From positions 44,154,501-44,218,500 of the forward strand of contig CM074860.1 in assembly GCA_037501455.1 (NCBI GenBank): a stretch of 64,000 nucleotides of DNA, in the 5' to 3' direction. The notes under the pieces are model-generated. The model had not been told where the DNA came from, ran no database searches, and saw only the letters and a list, made by a program, of their open reading frames with translations. The stretch is from Lantana camara. Taxonomy: Eukaryota > Streptophyta > Magnoliopsida > Lamiales > Verbenaceae. Below, piece by piece: positions 24,441-36,747 of the stretch (positions within the stretch are counted from its first letter, which is position 1; every line of letters starts with the position of its first letter). Made by a program: the position numbers and the translations under genes.

Positions 24441-26882
24441 TCCACTTAAACAGAAGGAATGTAACATCCCTCTAGCACGTAAATACAATTACTAAAACAA
24501 TCATACATATATTCCAGAATAACTCAATTAAGACATTACATCAATCATCACAGATTACAGTTTAGCAAGTATATCAAATAATAGCAAGAGTTAATTAATT
24601 AAACAGTGCATGTATGCTTATGTCATGAATGATTAGTGTACCGTTCACCGTAGTAATGGAAATGATGTTGTGACTTAGTTCCATGGTTTGGATAGTCTGA
24701 TCTCTAGCTGGCTTGATTTCCAACTTGTCTTTCGTATCTTTAGTATATACTCGAATGAGAAAGTCAGACCCCTGGTTGACCCTATTCTCGATTCCATCCG
24801 GATCCTTACTCACTGTTATCTTCTTCAGTTAACCGAGTACTAGTTTATCCTTCTTTTCTTAATAGTTGGGAAAATCCAATATCGTTCCAATCTTCAGTTC
24901 CTAATCCAACTCCCTTCCTTGACTTCAACTGGTTCTGATTCTTATTGAGGACTTGATTAACTAGGTGTCGTCGACACTGTCTTCAAGGAGGTTAGCTTGA
25001 TTAAAATTCGTCTTACCATAGCTAATAGAGGCATCCATCACAAGTTCCCTGATAATACCATCATCTTCGATGTCTAAATCGCGTACTTATGAATTTTCAA
25101 ACGAACCACCCTCTTCGATGCGTGATGGAGATCTTCAACCCGAGTATAGCAGCTTGACTTCAACTTTAAAGGTTTAACTGACAAAACCGTCTCATTCTTT
25201 TCCTGTCCCTATCTTTAGGTCTTTCACGTCCGTCATGGCTTGTATTCCCATTGTTACCACGGAAAGTAACTTCCTCACATTATGGTAAATTTAAGTTTAT
25301 GAGTAGTCGCACTCTCCCCTTTAAAAATTTTCTTATCTTAATTCCTTGAATTTATTACCCTACCTCGCGTATCCCAAATCTTAAATTTCATCATTTTTGC
25401 ATTCATGGTTAAATGATTCTAGTTTTTCCACATGCCAGGTGATTTCACTCACAACTGCTTTAAAATGATAGGTAGGGATAACCACTTACTTCTCTCGTTC
25501 CATTCTCCGGTTCCACCTCTCAATTCTCGGTATTTCTTTCCCTTTTCGATTCATAATTTGCAACCCAAATATTTCTTCTCTTCATGACTCAAATGAGACT
25601 CGGTCAGAGTAATGCTTGAGGGGGAAGCAAAGGAGATCCCTATCAAATAAACACTAGATAATGCATGCCAGTTAAGAATGCCAATGCACGTAGTATGTTT
25701 TCAAATAATTAATAATGCAACACGTTTGAGCAAGTATGTCAATTGAAGAAGCATATATAAATAGAAAAAAATTTAAATAATGTAAAGCGGTGAATGATGC
25801 ACGTGCTTATGGATGCATTGAACCTGTCACCGTAGCAATGAGAAGCTTTATCTCGGCACTTCATTCCTCGTTTGTTGAATTATAAGCTTATCTCGAACAG
25901 TTGATCATTTCTTGTTTTTCCCACGGTCTTCTAATCTTCAAAACTATCTAGCATCAACTTAGACATTTCCGCGGCTTGCAAGCACGATTTCTTGAACCTG
26001 AAGCCTTCTACGCTCATGGAATTAGCATCTTGCCTTTTCTTTATCATCCCTATTTGTTGCTTCATATCTTTTAATGTGACCCCACAACACGACAATTCAG
26101 CTTGGATCTGAAAGATACCCCAACTCATCGGAGATAAAACCTTTAGTATAATTATCTTCCAAAATTTGTATCCACCGAATTGGTTGACTTCCTTTATTCC
26201 TTCCGCGATCGAAATCCCAAGGCATACCATTTTCCATATTTTCCTTTGCTTCTTTTCCACGTAAGTTAAGCTTTGTTACTAATTACCACGAACCTCCTTT
26301 ACTTTAATTCTCTTGAAAGTTCTCACCTTTATGTTAATATAATATCGAATACAAAACATCCTTGACCTTTCTTCACTCTTTCCTTAATTGAGAATTTCTA
26401 TGGAATCCAGTTGAAAGGAGTCTGTAATGCAGATGGGTGAATGTTTATCTTGCAAATTGTAGACGTCATACCCTATTACTCTTCTTTACCGAGCATCCAC
26501 CAACTTTACTCACACCGATGAGTTGCTCTTGAATTTTAGTCTGAGATTTTCGATGCATTCTTTACAACTTCCAACCAAAGAAAAACAAGTGATAGATGAG
26601 ATTTATAGTAGAGATTGGCCGTGGTTTGATATTATCTTCGTAACCTATAATTCACAACTCATTTGGAAATACATGCATGTGATTAGTACATGCTCATGTC
26701 ACGTAATTAGCACCAAAGGCATGGAATCGATGCAAAATGCAAGATATAAATCAACAAAGTTCTAAAATAATCACATTTCAAGGTTAAAAGCGATGCAATG
26801 CACAAGTTAACAAGTAGTTCCTAAGCCGTGCGACCTAGACTTGACACGACACGACACAAGAACTCCTATTTTGCAACCTGGA

Positions 26883-26894
26883 GCTTTGATACCA
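26883..26894 (-). other. Primer-binding site of element B, one mismatch
   Basis: The minus strand reads TGGTATCAAAGC, one base from the canonical TGGTATCAGAGC. It lies 8 nt inside the 5' LTR boundary at 26903. Confidence 0.85.
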
Positions 26895-26902
26895 CTTATA
26901 GA

Positions 26903-29900
26903 TGTAGCACCCGGGACGATAGGCACCATATCCCCCGCACTATGAGTCTAATCCACATAAGAAATAGGCAGTCCATACATGAATCGGACTCATAGCGAAC
27001 GGGTGACAAACAAAAAGACAGTCCTGACTAGGCGGAAGCTAACCCTGGAACAATCAACAACAACCCAAATACGGAAGCAAGGAAATCATTCATGTAATAT
27101 CAAAGAAATAAATGAAATCCAACAAGAATATAAATACGGGTTCCACTAATCAATACACCTGTCCTAACCTGTCCTGAATCAAATCAAGGCAACAACATAA
27201 CAACGTGTTCAACTAACTCCAGAACCTGTCATAACCTATCCCGAAATATTATCAATTCAATAAGTGGCACACCGGCCAACAATAATAAGTCAATACAATA
27301 CTTAGAAACAATATAGTATGCAATGAGTGTAAGTGAGTGAGACTTGGACAAAGACTCGACAATTCTAACTCCGCCTTGTAACCAACACCTGCAAAAGAAA
27401 CTGGAAGGAAAGGAAAGGAGGCTTCAGTCTACCACAGACTGAGTGAGGGGTTTATATAAATATTAGCGCAGATAACATGCAAGTCGTAACCTCGGGTAAG
27501 GTTTTATAACAGAAAACAATATAAGTTCAAAAATAATTAGAACTCGCCCGAGATTACAACTATCAGATTAGACATTTAATCCATTTCAATCAATCAATCA
27601 GTGGCCCGACGAGTGAGGGCAAATCTCCAACCTTTCTCCAACTGTGTACAATAATTCAATTATTCAATGATTAGGTGATCAATCAATCAATTACAGTGCA
27701 CAATAGCAGTTTCAGTAACTCCTTCTCCCTCCGGTGATGGTGGGATTACAAGGCCGAACCACCCAATCAGTTTGAGCATCAGGAACATGACTCCTATGCC
27801 CGGAACTTCTTCCTCCCCTAATCTCCTAGGGGGTTCAGGGGTCATCCCAATTTGGTGAGGATAGCGTTCGAGTTACCCGTCAGCCCATGCTTTCCCGGTT
27901 GGCTCAAGCCACTACCCTCGGGTCCACAGTGCAGTATAGTTTACTCGCCAAAACAGTTAATCAATCAATCAATAGGTAATTCAGTTGAAAATCAATAAGG
28001 TTTTGGAAAATTATAGATATATATATATATATATACATTTTGGCCGAAAGATCACATAGGGTTGTAAGGGTTCTATATGTCTAGAAATTAAACCTCACCT
28101 GCAATACCACGAGACAAGAACAAGAACAAGAGCACTACGGTTGCCTATTCGATCCAGAAGTCTCCACCCTGGAGAAGAACTGTACAATAAAGGGAACAAT
28201 GTGCACCAGTGATAGGAGACTCAATAAGAACCAAATAGGACGCACGGCACGAAATGAGATGACATGAAGTAGAATGACATATTATGGCATGCATATGAAA
28301 TTAATAATAATTATGATGTGCCGTGAATGTGCTCATATGCTCAATTAATGTCTCACGTTGTAATTAGTCACATAATACACTCAAATAATTTATATAAACA
28401 AGTAACCAATCAAATGAATTCAATTTATTTTAAATCATGAAGCCCATCAATATATTATCATTTAGAAAATCAAACAATAAGGTCTAAACAATATTCAATT
28501 ATCAAATCATATATCAATTTACAGGATTCAAATAACAATTAAACATACAATTAAAGCTACATGTATGATTCATGAACGTTAAGTTCGTATTTCAAATTAA
28601 TTAAGCATGTGGAATAATTATGCCCACTCATATATATTCAAACAATTTTCAATTAAATCAATTAAGACAAGTAATCAACGTGAAACGAGGCCCATAAAAT
28701 CAATGTGTTAAGAATTCGAGTTTTCAAATATGATATCATATAATCATACATTATACAATTCATAATCATAGATTAATTAAGCGTACAAGATCAAATTACA
28801 ATTTAAAGTAATTAACATATAATATACAATAACTTCAGAAATTCAAATAAAATCAACCAAGTATCCGATTGACGAACGGAAAGCGGTGATAGACTCACAA
28901 CGACGAAAGGAACACAATGTCCGAAAGGCATCGGAATGCCGCCACCGGAACCTGCCGGACCGCCACTGACAACCGCCAAACCACCACTTCCGGTGGCCGG
29001 AAAAATCCCCGGAAGGACAGAAACGTACGCCTAGGCCTGCTCGTCAAAAGCCCTCAAACAATTTCAGAAAAGACCAAACACACCGGACTTCGTTGACGAA
29101 AAACCGAACTAAATCCGTAGAACGAAAACTGCAATTAAACGCTAACCGTAAAACGAAAACGAAATCCGGATATACCGTTGAAAAGCCCGTAACGAGGCCT
29201 TCAAAACCCATATCTCAATTATCGGAAAAAGTCATCGGAACAGTGACCTGTTTGGACCCGCCGGTTCACCACCACCGGCCGGTTTTCATACCGGCACCAA
29301 CATGGAGAGCTTGTCCACATTGAGACGAGTAACTTTCGTGAAGGACTCGTCACCAAAATCCCGCCGGAAAAGGCCGAAAGGCCACCTCCAATGTCCGCCG
29401 CTGCCCCTCGTCGGAAAACCCCATTTCCAGCCACTTTCTTGTCAAACCAGTGCCGAAAATGGACTCAGGACGTTGAAAAACCCTGGAAACCGCTAACCCT
29501 CCCCTGAAAAAGTCGCCGGAGAGCGGCGTTTGGTGGCGCTACAGTAACACCCGCCACTGCCGTCACCTTTGATCGGCGCGTGTGCTGCCGCACTGCGTCC
29601 GTTGGCTGCGCCGCCTACATGAAAAATTATGCCGGGAAGTCTGCTGTCTGGGTCAATGGCGCGTGTCGAAGAATCGTCGCCGGAGACGGCCAAAATCGGC
29701 CGGCGATGTTGCGGCCTGCCACCACCCACCTGGCGCGACTGAAAATCAGAAATATCTCCTCCGTCGGTCGTCGTCGGGCCAAGATCTAGGTACGGTTGTG
29801 ACCGCGTCGTCGAGCTCATCGAAAAACACTATTGGTTCGTCAAAATCCGTAGAGAAATGAGCAAGATGAATTTGTGTGTGTTTGTCGTGTGTGTGGTGCG

Positions 29901-30281
29901 TGTTTCATCGGGAGAGGGAGAGAGAGAGAACGAGGCTAAAATCTCAAGCTCTGGGCACGAATAACGAGGATCCGGGTGTTATATCCCGGGTCCTCAACAC
30001 ACGGAACGAGCGAAAGAAGAGTTAACATCGCCAGAATTGGGCAAATTTAGAGTCTACGGACTCGTCTCGATGCCCCGAACGCGTTGAAGGGATCAAAGAG
30101 GTCAAAATCTCGATCGGGTGAGAAATGACCCAAAAACCCTTGAAAGAGAAAATTACAAACAAGCTCCTAAACTCAGAAGGAGCTGCAAATAAGGCCACAT
30201 AAATCACATAATTACATAATCAAGCACACAAGAAGGTCGACACGTGGCATAATCCGTACACTGGAATAGCGGGGCGTTACA
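26903..30281 (-). mobile_element. 5' LTR of element B
   Basis: It is 3379 bp, from TGTAGCACCC beside the PBS to GGGGCGTTACA, followed by the TSD ATTCG. Compared with the 3' LTR it has one rather than three ACCGGCCGGT units and an extra segment around 29110-29230. GC-rich stretches (about 28900-29800) give chance open frames on both strands. Confidence 0.9.
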
Positions 30282-30536
30282 ATTCGGGACAGGCTTCTAG
30301 GGATATAATGAACCCGTTATGTATTTATTATGAATGTAATTGCGATCCTATTGCTTCCACCTTTGATTTTATTCTGCTGTGCACTCTGTTTTAGGGTCTA
30401 GACTGCCAAGCCTAGGGGTGTGTTTTCGTTTGTCATCCGTTCGCCATGGCTTGGTGCATGCACGAAGATTCCATTTCGTTACACGTGTCGGGCTATGGTG
30501 TGGGGGATGTGTGGCCCTTCGCTCCGGGGTGCTACA
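30282..30536 (+). mobile_element. LTR C, right fragment (3' end)
   Basis: LTR C resumes here after the ATTCG duplication and ends GGGGTGCTACA at 30536. It contains the LTR-end motifs seen elsewhere (CCGTTCGCCATGG, GTGTGGGGGATGTG). ATACA at 30537-30541 is its probable TSD, the partner lying off the window. Confidence 0.8.
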
Positions 30537-32811
30537 ATACATATATACTTTTGCCTAAAATATTTACACATTGGGAGTATATAGGGTCATTTAACTAAAT
30601 AGTAGAGAAACCCACCTGTTACACCTTACCGAAAACCAAGAAGACAAGAAGACTTGAGAATAACCTATGAACCCGGCATCTCCGCCCTGGAGAAAACTAT
30701 ACGAGGGACAACAGTGCATACGTGAGACTCAAGACTCTAAGCGACCCCATATATGACGCACGGCTAGGCAATGAATATGATACGAAATATTCATTCAAGT
30801 TCATGATTTTCACAATTCATATCAATTAAATCCAAGAATTCCATATAATGATCATAACACGTACTATATCATGTTTACAATTAAAGAATAGACAAATAAA
30901 GACATTCAAGTCATGATCGAAAATTAAATAACACGAAATAGATAACAATTAGATTCTAAAATTTAAATAAATTAAACAATACTTAAATACATATAACATT
31001 AAACATGCAATTAATAATATAAATATATAATCATATATAAATATATATACGTACTGCATTGCATGCATGTATTAAAAACAAAACAATTTGAAACAATACC
31101 TATTTCCATGTATGCAGCATGCATTAACAACTAAAACGATGCATTAGCAATTAAAATGCATGCCAAACATAATGAATTTACGTACAGGAAAATATGCAAA
31201 ACAATGCAGTTTAGGCGAGGGTCGCGGCCGTGACCCATTTTCTTCACGAAATGGTAGCGGCCGCTACCCTATATTTTTGCAGAATTTTTCCTCCAATTTC
31301 AGAATACGTGAGCAGCCCAAAATTAAGTCGCGGTCGCAACATGATATGCATGAAATTCAGGTCACGGGTGCGACCCTGTGCGTACCAGCAAAAATGACGC
31401 AGCAAACAGCATGAAAACAGAGCACCCACCCATTCAATCTTCAAACAACATAACCAAGTAAGGTAAGGCAACAAATGTGCAGCAAAATAACTCCAAGTCA
31501 ACATCTAAACATGCTCTCCAAGTGATCAAACGTGAGGAAGGGAAGAAGGTGATCCTTTCATGTCATTTCTTCAAATAACCATTAATGGCAACTCATGAAT
31601 GCTTCAACTACCACATAATACATCACCATAATTACAAAGAAGGAGTGAAGACAACCATATTCATGCTTTGAAAAACCAAATTCATCAAGGAATGGAAGAG
31701 ATCAACATATGGCACCATACCCTAACTATTTCATCATTTCAACAAAATCCCATGCACACATGCTTAAAATTGGGGATGAATAGGTAAAAATGACACATAT
31801 TGAATGTATATCACAATCCTAAACTCACCTTGTGGATTGGATGGAAGATGGAAGAGATTTGAGCTTGAATCTCCAAGGTTGGAAATGGTTACGGAATTTT
31901 CTGGAATAGGGGATGGTTGGCTGATTTTTGCTTGTTTGCTGAGTGTGGTACGGTGGGGAGATGGTATGGGAGGATAGTGGGTGTAACTAGGGTTCTATAG
32001 GCTCCAACCATGGTTAATTTGGTCAAGTTTTCAATGAGTTATGGTCATTTTAGTAAGCTGTGGCAGATTTGGTTTCCGTTTCGTGTTTCGGTTGGATTTC
32101 GGAGGTTCAAATAACTTTGGAAAAATATAAGACTAAGTTCATTAAACTCGAATTTTCGTTGCGAGTCCAGCGATGTTGACGAAACTCGAATCCGAGTTTC
32201 CTAGCTCAAGATATCACATAAGGAACCAATGGTGCGCTAATTGCTCGTTAGCCCCATTTTGGATTCCAAAATCAAAATAAATTCGAAACTCATGCAAATG
32301 AATCCGAAAACATGAAACGAGCACATATTTATATTCAGGACACGTATATCTCCAACATATTAAAATTTCACAAAATTTCGATTTCCAATCATATAAGAAC
32401 GAAACGCATTTAGAACACTCATGAGTAATGCATGAATAAATTCATAATATATAACAAGATTTAAATTTATATTTAAATATAACCAAAATGCATGAATCAA
32501 TTATACATTAAATCAAAGTGTACGTATTACATATAATTTAAATCAAATGCACTAATTACATATATTATAAAGTCAAATAGCACGAGTTAAATATGTATTT
32601 TTAGTATTAATAACATTAAGATATAAAAATCAACTAATTCACATATATTTAATATCAATTAACTTAAGATATGATTGATTAACACTTTAACATTGAAATA
32701 TAAAATTAAATATATAAAATTAAAATATATAAAACACTTATAAAAAATTAATTCGCGAAAATTGATAAACACATACGTCATGCTATACGACTAAAAAACT
32801 GGGGCGTTACA
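30537..32811 (-). mobile_element. LTR D, partial (minus strand)
   Basis: D is the 2275-bp part of a minus-strand LTR of the same family as solo LTR K, cut on the left by LTR C. It ends GGGGCGTTACA at 32811 inside the RT gene of element G. A strong donor-like CACAAG|GTGAGT lies on the minus strand (intron side from 31828). Palindromes GGTAGCGGCCGCTACC (31253-31268) and GC-rich relatives lie at 31219-31376, about 450-610 nt after the donor. The rest is AT-rich and non-coding. Confidence 0.82.
31219..31376. repeat. GC palindrome array in LTR D
   Basis: Four units: GGGTCGCGGCCGTGACCC (31219-31236), GGTAGCGGCCGCTACC (31253-31268, perfect), a decayed GTCGCGGTCGCAAC near 31326, and GTCACGGGTGCGACCC (31361-31376). 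The same alternation occurs in solo LTR K. Confidence 0.85.
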
Positions 32812-33598
32812 GGCATTAGTCAAACCAAATGGCATCACTACAAACTCGTAATGCCCATACCGGGTGTTGAATCCTGTCTTTGGAATATCTTTCTCCCGGA
32901 TTTTCAACTGATAATACCCTTGTCTTAAATCCAACTTTGAATAAACTTCTGAACCTTGTAGCATATGGAATAAATCCTCAATGTGGGGCAACGAGTACTT
33001 GTTGTTGATAGTCATCCGATTAATCTATGCACATTCTCAACGTCCCGTCTTTCTTCCTAACAAAAAGAACCGGAGAACCCCACGGAGATGAACTCAGTCC
33101 AATATACCCAGTCTTGAGTAATTCCTCAAGTTGAATCTTCGATTCCTTCAACTCTGCCAGAGCCATTCTAAAAGGAGTCTTGGAATACGGTTTTGATCCC
33201 GGATATAAGTCAATCACAAACTCAATCTCCCGATCTGGTGGTAAAGAACCCAGATTCTCTAGAAATACAATGAGGTATTCCTTCACCACGGCCGTCTCCT
33301 CAAAGCTTGCTTGATCCTTTGGTTTATTAAGGAGATAGGCAGTAAATCCCGTGGCTTCATCCTTTACTAACTTGCGAGCTTCCATGAATGATAAAAGTGA
33401 TACCTTCGTCATCCCAACTTCCCCAATCAACTCCTTTCCCAACTTAATCTTCTTCTTAAAACAATCAACTTCGCCCCGATGCCGGTATAACCAATCCATC
33501 CCAAAAATTAACCCATATTTCTTCATAGGCATCACGATGAAATCTGTCGGATAATCTTTCCCTTCTATCAATACTGAACAACCCCTGCTAACCCGATT
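32812..33598 (-). pseudogene. pol: Element G pol fragment: protease C-terminus to RT, broken
   Basis: On the minus strand this reads from the protease tail (IFGMDWLYRHRGEVDCFKKK) through the linker to RT ([36 protein letters not shown]). It resembles J pol closely enough to be Del/Tekay-like. Near 33015-33020 about 11 nt are missing just after the RT CID motif, by comparison with J, shifting the frame. The gene is cut at 32811 by LTR D, before the RT active-site box, and at 33598 by element E. The upstream part resumes at 49585. Confidence 0.88.
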
Positions 33599-34529
33599 TG
33601 TAACGCCCCGACTTTTCGGCCTTACAGGTATGACGTCAAGAGTGAGTTTAGGCCGAGTGTTATGTGATTTAATTATGTTGTAATTGCTAAGTGGGCGCTT
33701 GAATTATTAATTTTGTGAATTAATTAGTATTACGTGATTTATATGACTTAATTGATTTTGTTACTTAACTCGTTTTAATATGTTTACATGCTAATTAATT
33801 ATTTTATTTCGATTATGTACATATTTGATACTATATGAAATCCTTGGACTCAACCGAACTTTTAATTGGACCCCAATTACTCACCTATTCAACTTTCGGG
33901 ACCCAACGGAAGTACTTAAATTCTTGTAGGACCAAAATGCAAATTCTTCCCTTCTCCTCCCCATATTACACGATGCATACCCCCTCCACAACCTCATTCT
34001 TCTTCTTCTTTCATTTTGCCTAACAATCAAGGGTTTCCAACTTCTCCTCCCTTCACCATTTGATCGGTCCATCAAGCAAGCTAGGAGGCAAGGAGTTTTC
34101 TTCCATTTTCAAGCAACAATGCAAGTTTCAATCATTTCTTCCACTTCTTCTCCTTCTCTTCCAAGGTATACATGTTTATATATATGCAATTATGAATAAA
34201 TTGATGTAGGAGTTAGGGGTACGTGATTCTTGCTTTCTAACTTAGTATCTTGTGTGAATATGCATGACTACATATTAATCCATGAGTTTTATGAATTCTT
34301 GGGGCAAGAGGTGTATATGTGTATATGTGTATATATATGTATATAGATATAATGGTGTTTTGTTGGATAATTGGTGATTTGAGGATAATATATGCATATA
34401 GGTATGATTTGTGGTGTATCTGATGCATATCAGTGTATGAATTGATCCGGAAGTGATTTGGGGTGGTTTTGGACCTTTCCCCTTCGAACCCCTGCTTCTT
34501 TGCCGTTGATTTTCGGAGAAGATGACCCA

Positions 34530-34650
34530 ACATGGCCGTGTCCAACCTCAGTTATTTTCCAACACGGCCGTGTCAAGCTCTCGAGTTGGAATTTTTTTTA
34601 TTCTGACACGGCCGTGTCAGATTTCAGGCCAATATTGACACGGCCGTGCT
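34530..34650. repeat. ACACGGCCGTGT palindrome array in E 5' LTR
   Basis: Four units: ACATGGCCGTGT (about 34530-34541), ACACGGCCGTGT (34562-34573), TGACACGGCCGTGTCA (34604-34619, perfect 16 bp) and GACACGGCCGTGC (about 34638-34649). Solo LTR K inserted at the edge of the last unit. The 3' LTR has the same array, more decayed, at about 44708-44828. Confidence 0.88.
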
Positions 34651-36272
34651 GTAACACCCGAGCGCAAGGTCTCACATCCCCCGCACCGAGACCCGCCCCG
34701 AATATGAAATGAACGATCCATACCCGAGCTAAATTACAGCGAACGGGGATAAACACACACTCTATGCTAGGCGGGACTAACCCTTGAACCATAAAATCAG
34801 AATTAATCATTAAAGCGGAAGCAATAAACGAACATATACCATATATATATACCATGAGCATGTGAGCTCCAAAAATAGTTCATATACATCAACGCATGCC
34901 ATCACGGCCCAAAACAAGTACGCTCCAATATAATATCCAAATACAATAATCAAAAGTGTGATATGCAAGTGTAAGACAAAAATACAGAGCTAGAGACGAA
35001 TGCAAGACCTAGGACTCGTATTCCCGCCTAGCTCCCTCGACACCTGCACCAAACAGCTGAAAACCAAACGGGTTCAGTCCAAAAGGGACTGGTGGGTATA
35101 AAACATTGGCATAAATATAATATATAACGGAATTTAAACAATCACATGCAAATTATAATCCCAAGCGAGGTTTTAGAAACGGTTCCCAAGTAGGTAAAAT
35201 AGGGGAGTCATAGGAAGGGATTATAATGATCAAGTTTTCAATAGGTCATTAGTGGCCCGGCGAGTGGGCGTGCATCAACTCTAACCAACACCATGTGTAA
35301 TTCAATAATCATTCATTCATTAAGTCTTTCATGCATATCCTTCTTTTGTGCACAATCAATCGATTCTATTCAATCGGTCATATACACCTTCTTCCTCCGG
35401 GTTGGTGGACGGGTTTGCAAGACCCGGCCACCCAATCGTTGGCCAAAAGGGGTTACATGACTCCCCAGATGGCACTCAGTTCCCTTTCCCCACCAATCTC
35501 CTGACGAGGTCCGGTACCACTGTAGTTTGGTGAGAACTAGCGTGAGGGATCACCGTCAGCCCTTGCTTCCTCGGATAGCCACTCACACCAAGAACCCCGG
35601 GCCCCAATCAGTGCAATCAATCAATACTCGCCAAAACAATCGGTAGGATATTAAAAGAAAAAGGGATTATACGTTTGAAATCATTTACCCGAAAGTGACT
35701 CGTTATGTAAATAGATAACTCTATCTTTGGCTAAAACTTTGCACATAAGGATATATTGGGTCTTTTTATCTAGATAGTAGAAAAACCCGCCTTGTACTAA
35801 CAAAAGAAGATACGAAAGCCTCAAGGATTGGCCTCGTCTCCAACGGGATCAAAATCTGTGCAAGAAAGGTAAAGTGAGACTCAAAATGACCAATTAAGAC
35901 GCCCGACAATGAAATGATCATGATATGAATGCATAAAAGAGTATGTTATGTAATAAACAGGTTCATGTGCACTATTAATGTCTTAGAGACCTATAAACGT
36001 TCATTTCATTCATTACGAGAATTATTTAAAATCATTCAAATATATAACCTTCATATTTAAATCAACTTGATTCAAGAATTTCAAATAACGAATATAACGC
36101 ATAATGGCATAACATGTTTGCACTTAGAAATTAGGCGAATAGAAACATTCAAGTCATGTTCGGAAATTAATTAACATAAAATAGATAACAATTAAAATTT
36201 AAAACAAATTAAACCATAATTAAATATAAATATATATATATATCATTACTTAGACTTAATATTAATATATAT

Positions 36273-36274
<2 letters not shown>

Positions 36275-36321
<47 letters not shown>
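36275..36321. repeat. AT microsatellite in LTR K
   Basis: An almost uninterrupted (AT)n run of about 45 bp lies within a wider AT-rich region (36222-36321). Confidence 0.9.
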
Positions 36322-36323
<2 letters not shown>

Positions 36324-36594
36324 GCACGTAGGTGCATGAATAGCATGCAAGCACATAATAAATATGACAATTACAATTTATGCATGCATGCACTTCATCA
36401 ATTAAAATTTAATTCATGCATGAAATGCTATACATATACATATATATTTACACGTTCAAATGCATGCAATGTTATAGCTATATATGTATATATAAATAAT
36501 CTGACCAAATGCATGCATGCAGGTAAGGAAAAGATTAGAATTACAGTTCAAGCTACACAGCAAAGTTCGACTGGAAATTTTCAGAAAAAACAGC

Positions 36595-36747
36595 GGTCGC
36601 GGCCGCGACCCATTTTCTTCAAGAAATGGTAGCGGCCGCTACCCATAATTTCCAGATTTTTGCTCCAATTTTCAGAATACGAGAGCAGCCTACTGTTCAG
36701 TCGCGGCCGCGACCAAATTTCAGGCAATTAAGGTCGCGGGCGCGACC
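36595..36747. repeat. GC palindrome array in LTR K
   Basis: Units: GGTCGCGGCCGCGACC (36595-36610, perfect), GGTAGCGGCCGCTACC (36628-36643, perfect), GTCGCGGCCGCGAC (36700-36713, perfect) and GGTCGCGGGCGCGACC (36732-36747, one mismatch). Three contain the NotI octamer GCGGCCGC, otherwise rare in this AT-rich window. They lie about 460-610 nt after the donor-like site. Confidence 0.9.

Larger units (their letters stand above)
24034..26902 (-). mobile_element. Element B, main internal region (non-coding)
   Basis: Read on the minus strand from 26902, the order is PBS (26883-26894), leader block (26817-26840), a CGGTGACAGGTTCA block (about 25793-25842), the CGGTGAACGGTA block (24607-24650) and the hairpin array (24440-24101). 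The first five bases (ATCAC) are the LTR I TSD. The longest open frames, such as a 109-codon minus-strand one at 25931-26260, resemble no known retrotransposon domain. The region is AT-rich and shares its block order with E and H. Confidence 0.8.
4959..30281 (-). mobile_element. Element B: LARD-like LTR retrotransposon with nested insertions
   Basis: B is a minus-strand element bounded by ATTCG at 4954-4958 and 30282-30286. It consists of 3' LTR 4959-8294, PPT and internal sequence 8295-8546, internal sequence 24034-26902, and 5' LTR 26903-30281. Removing nested LTR I (8547-24033 with one TSD copy) leaves about 9.8 kb: LTRs of 3336 and 3379 bp and about 3.1 kb internal. The internal part has no protease, RT, RNase H or integrase motif in any frame that I could read, so B is non-autonomous. 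Its termini, PBS and PPT are gypsy-like and resemble those of E and H. LTR length differences and scattered substitutions make it clearly older than J. Confidence 0.9.

Noticed and set aside
25931..26260. 109-codon minus-strand open frame in the B internal region
   Set aside because: In sense orientation for B but without any recognisable domain or conserved counterpart in E or H. Kept only as a note in the internal-region entry.
36275..36321. Possible replication origin or matrix attachment site in the long AT tract
   Set aside because: A plain (AT)n microsatellite within an LTR; nothing beyond base composition supports such a role.
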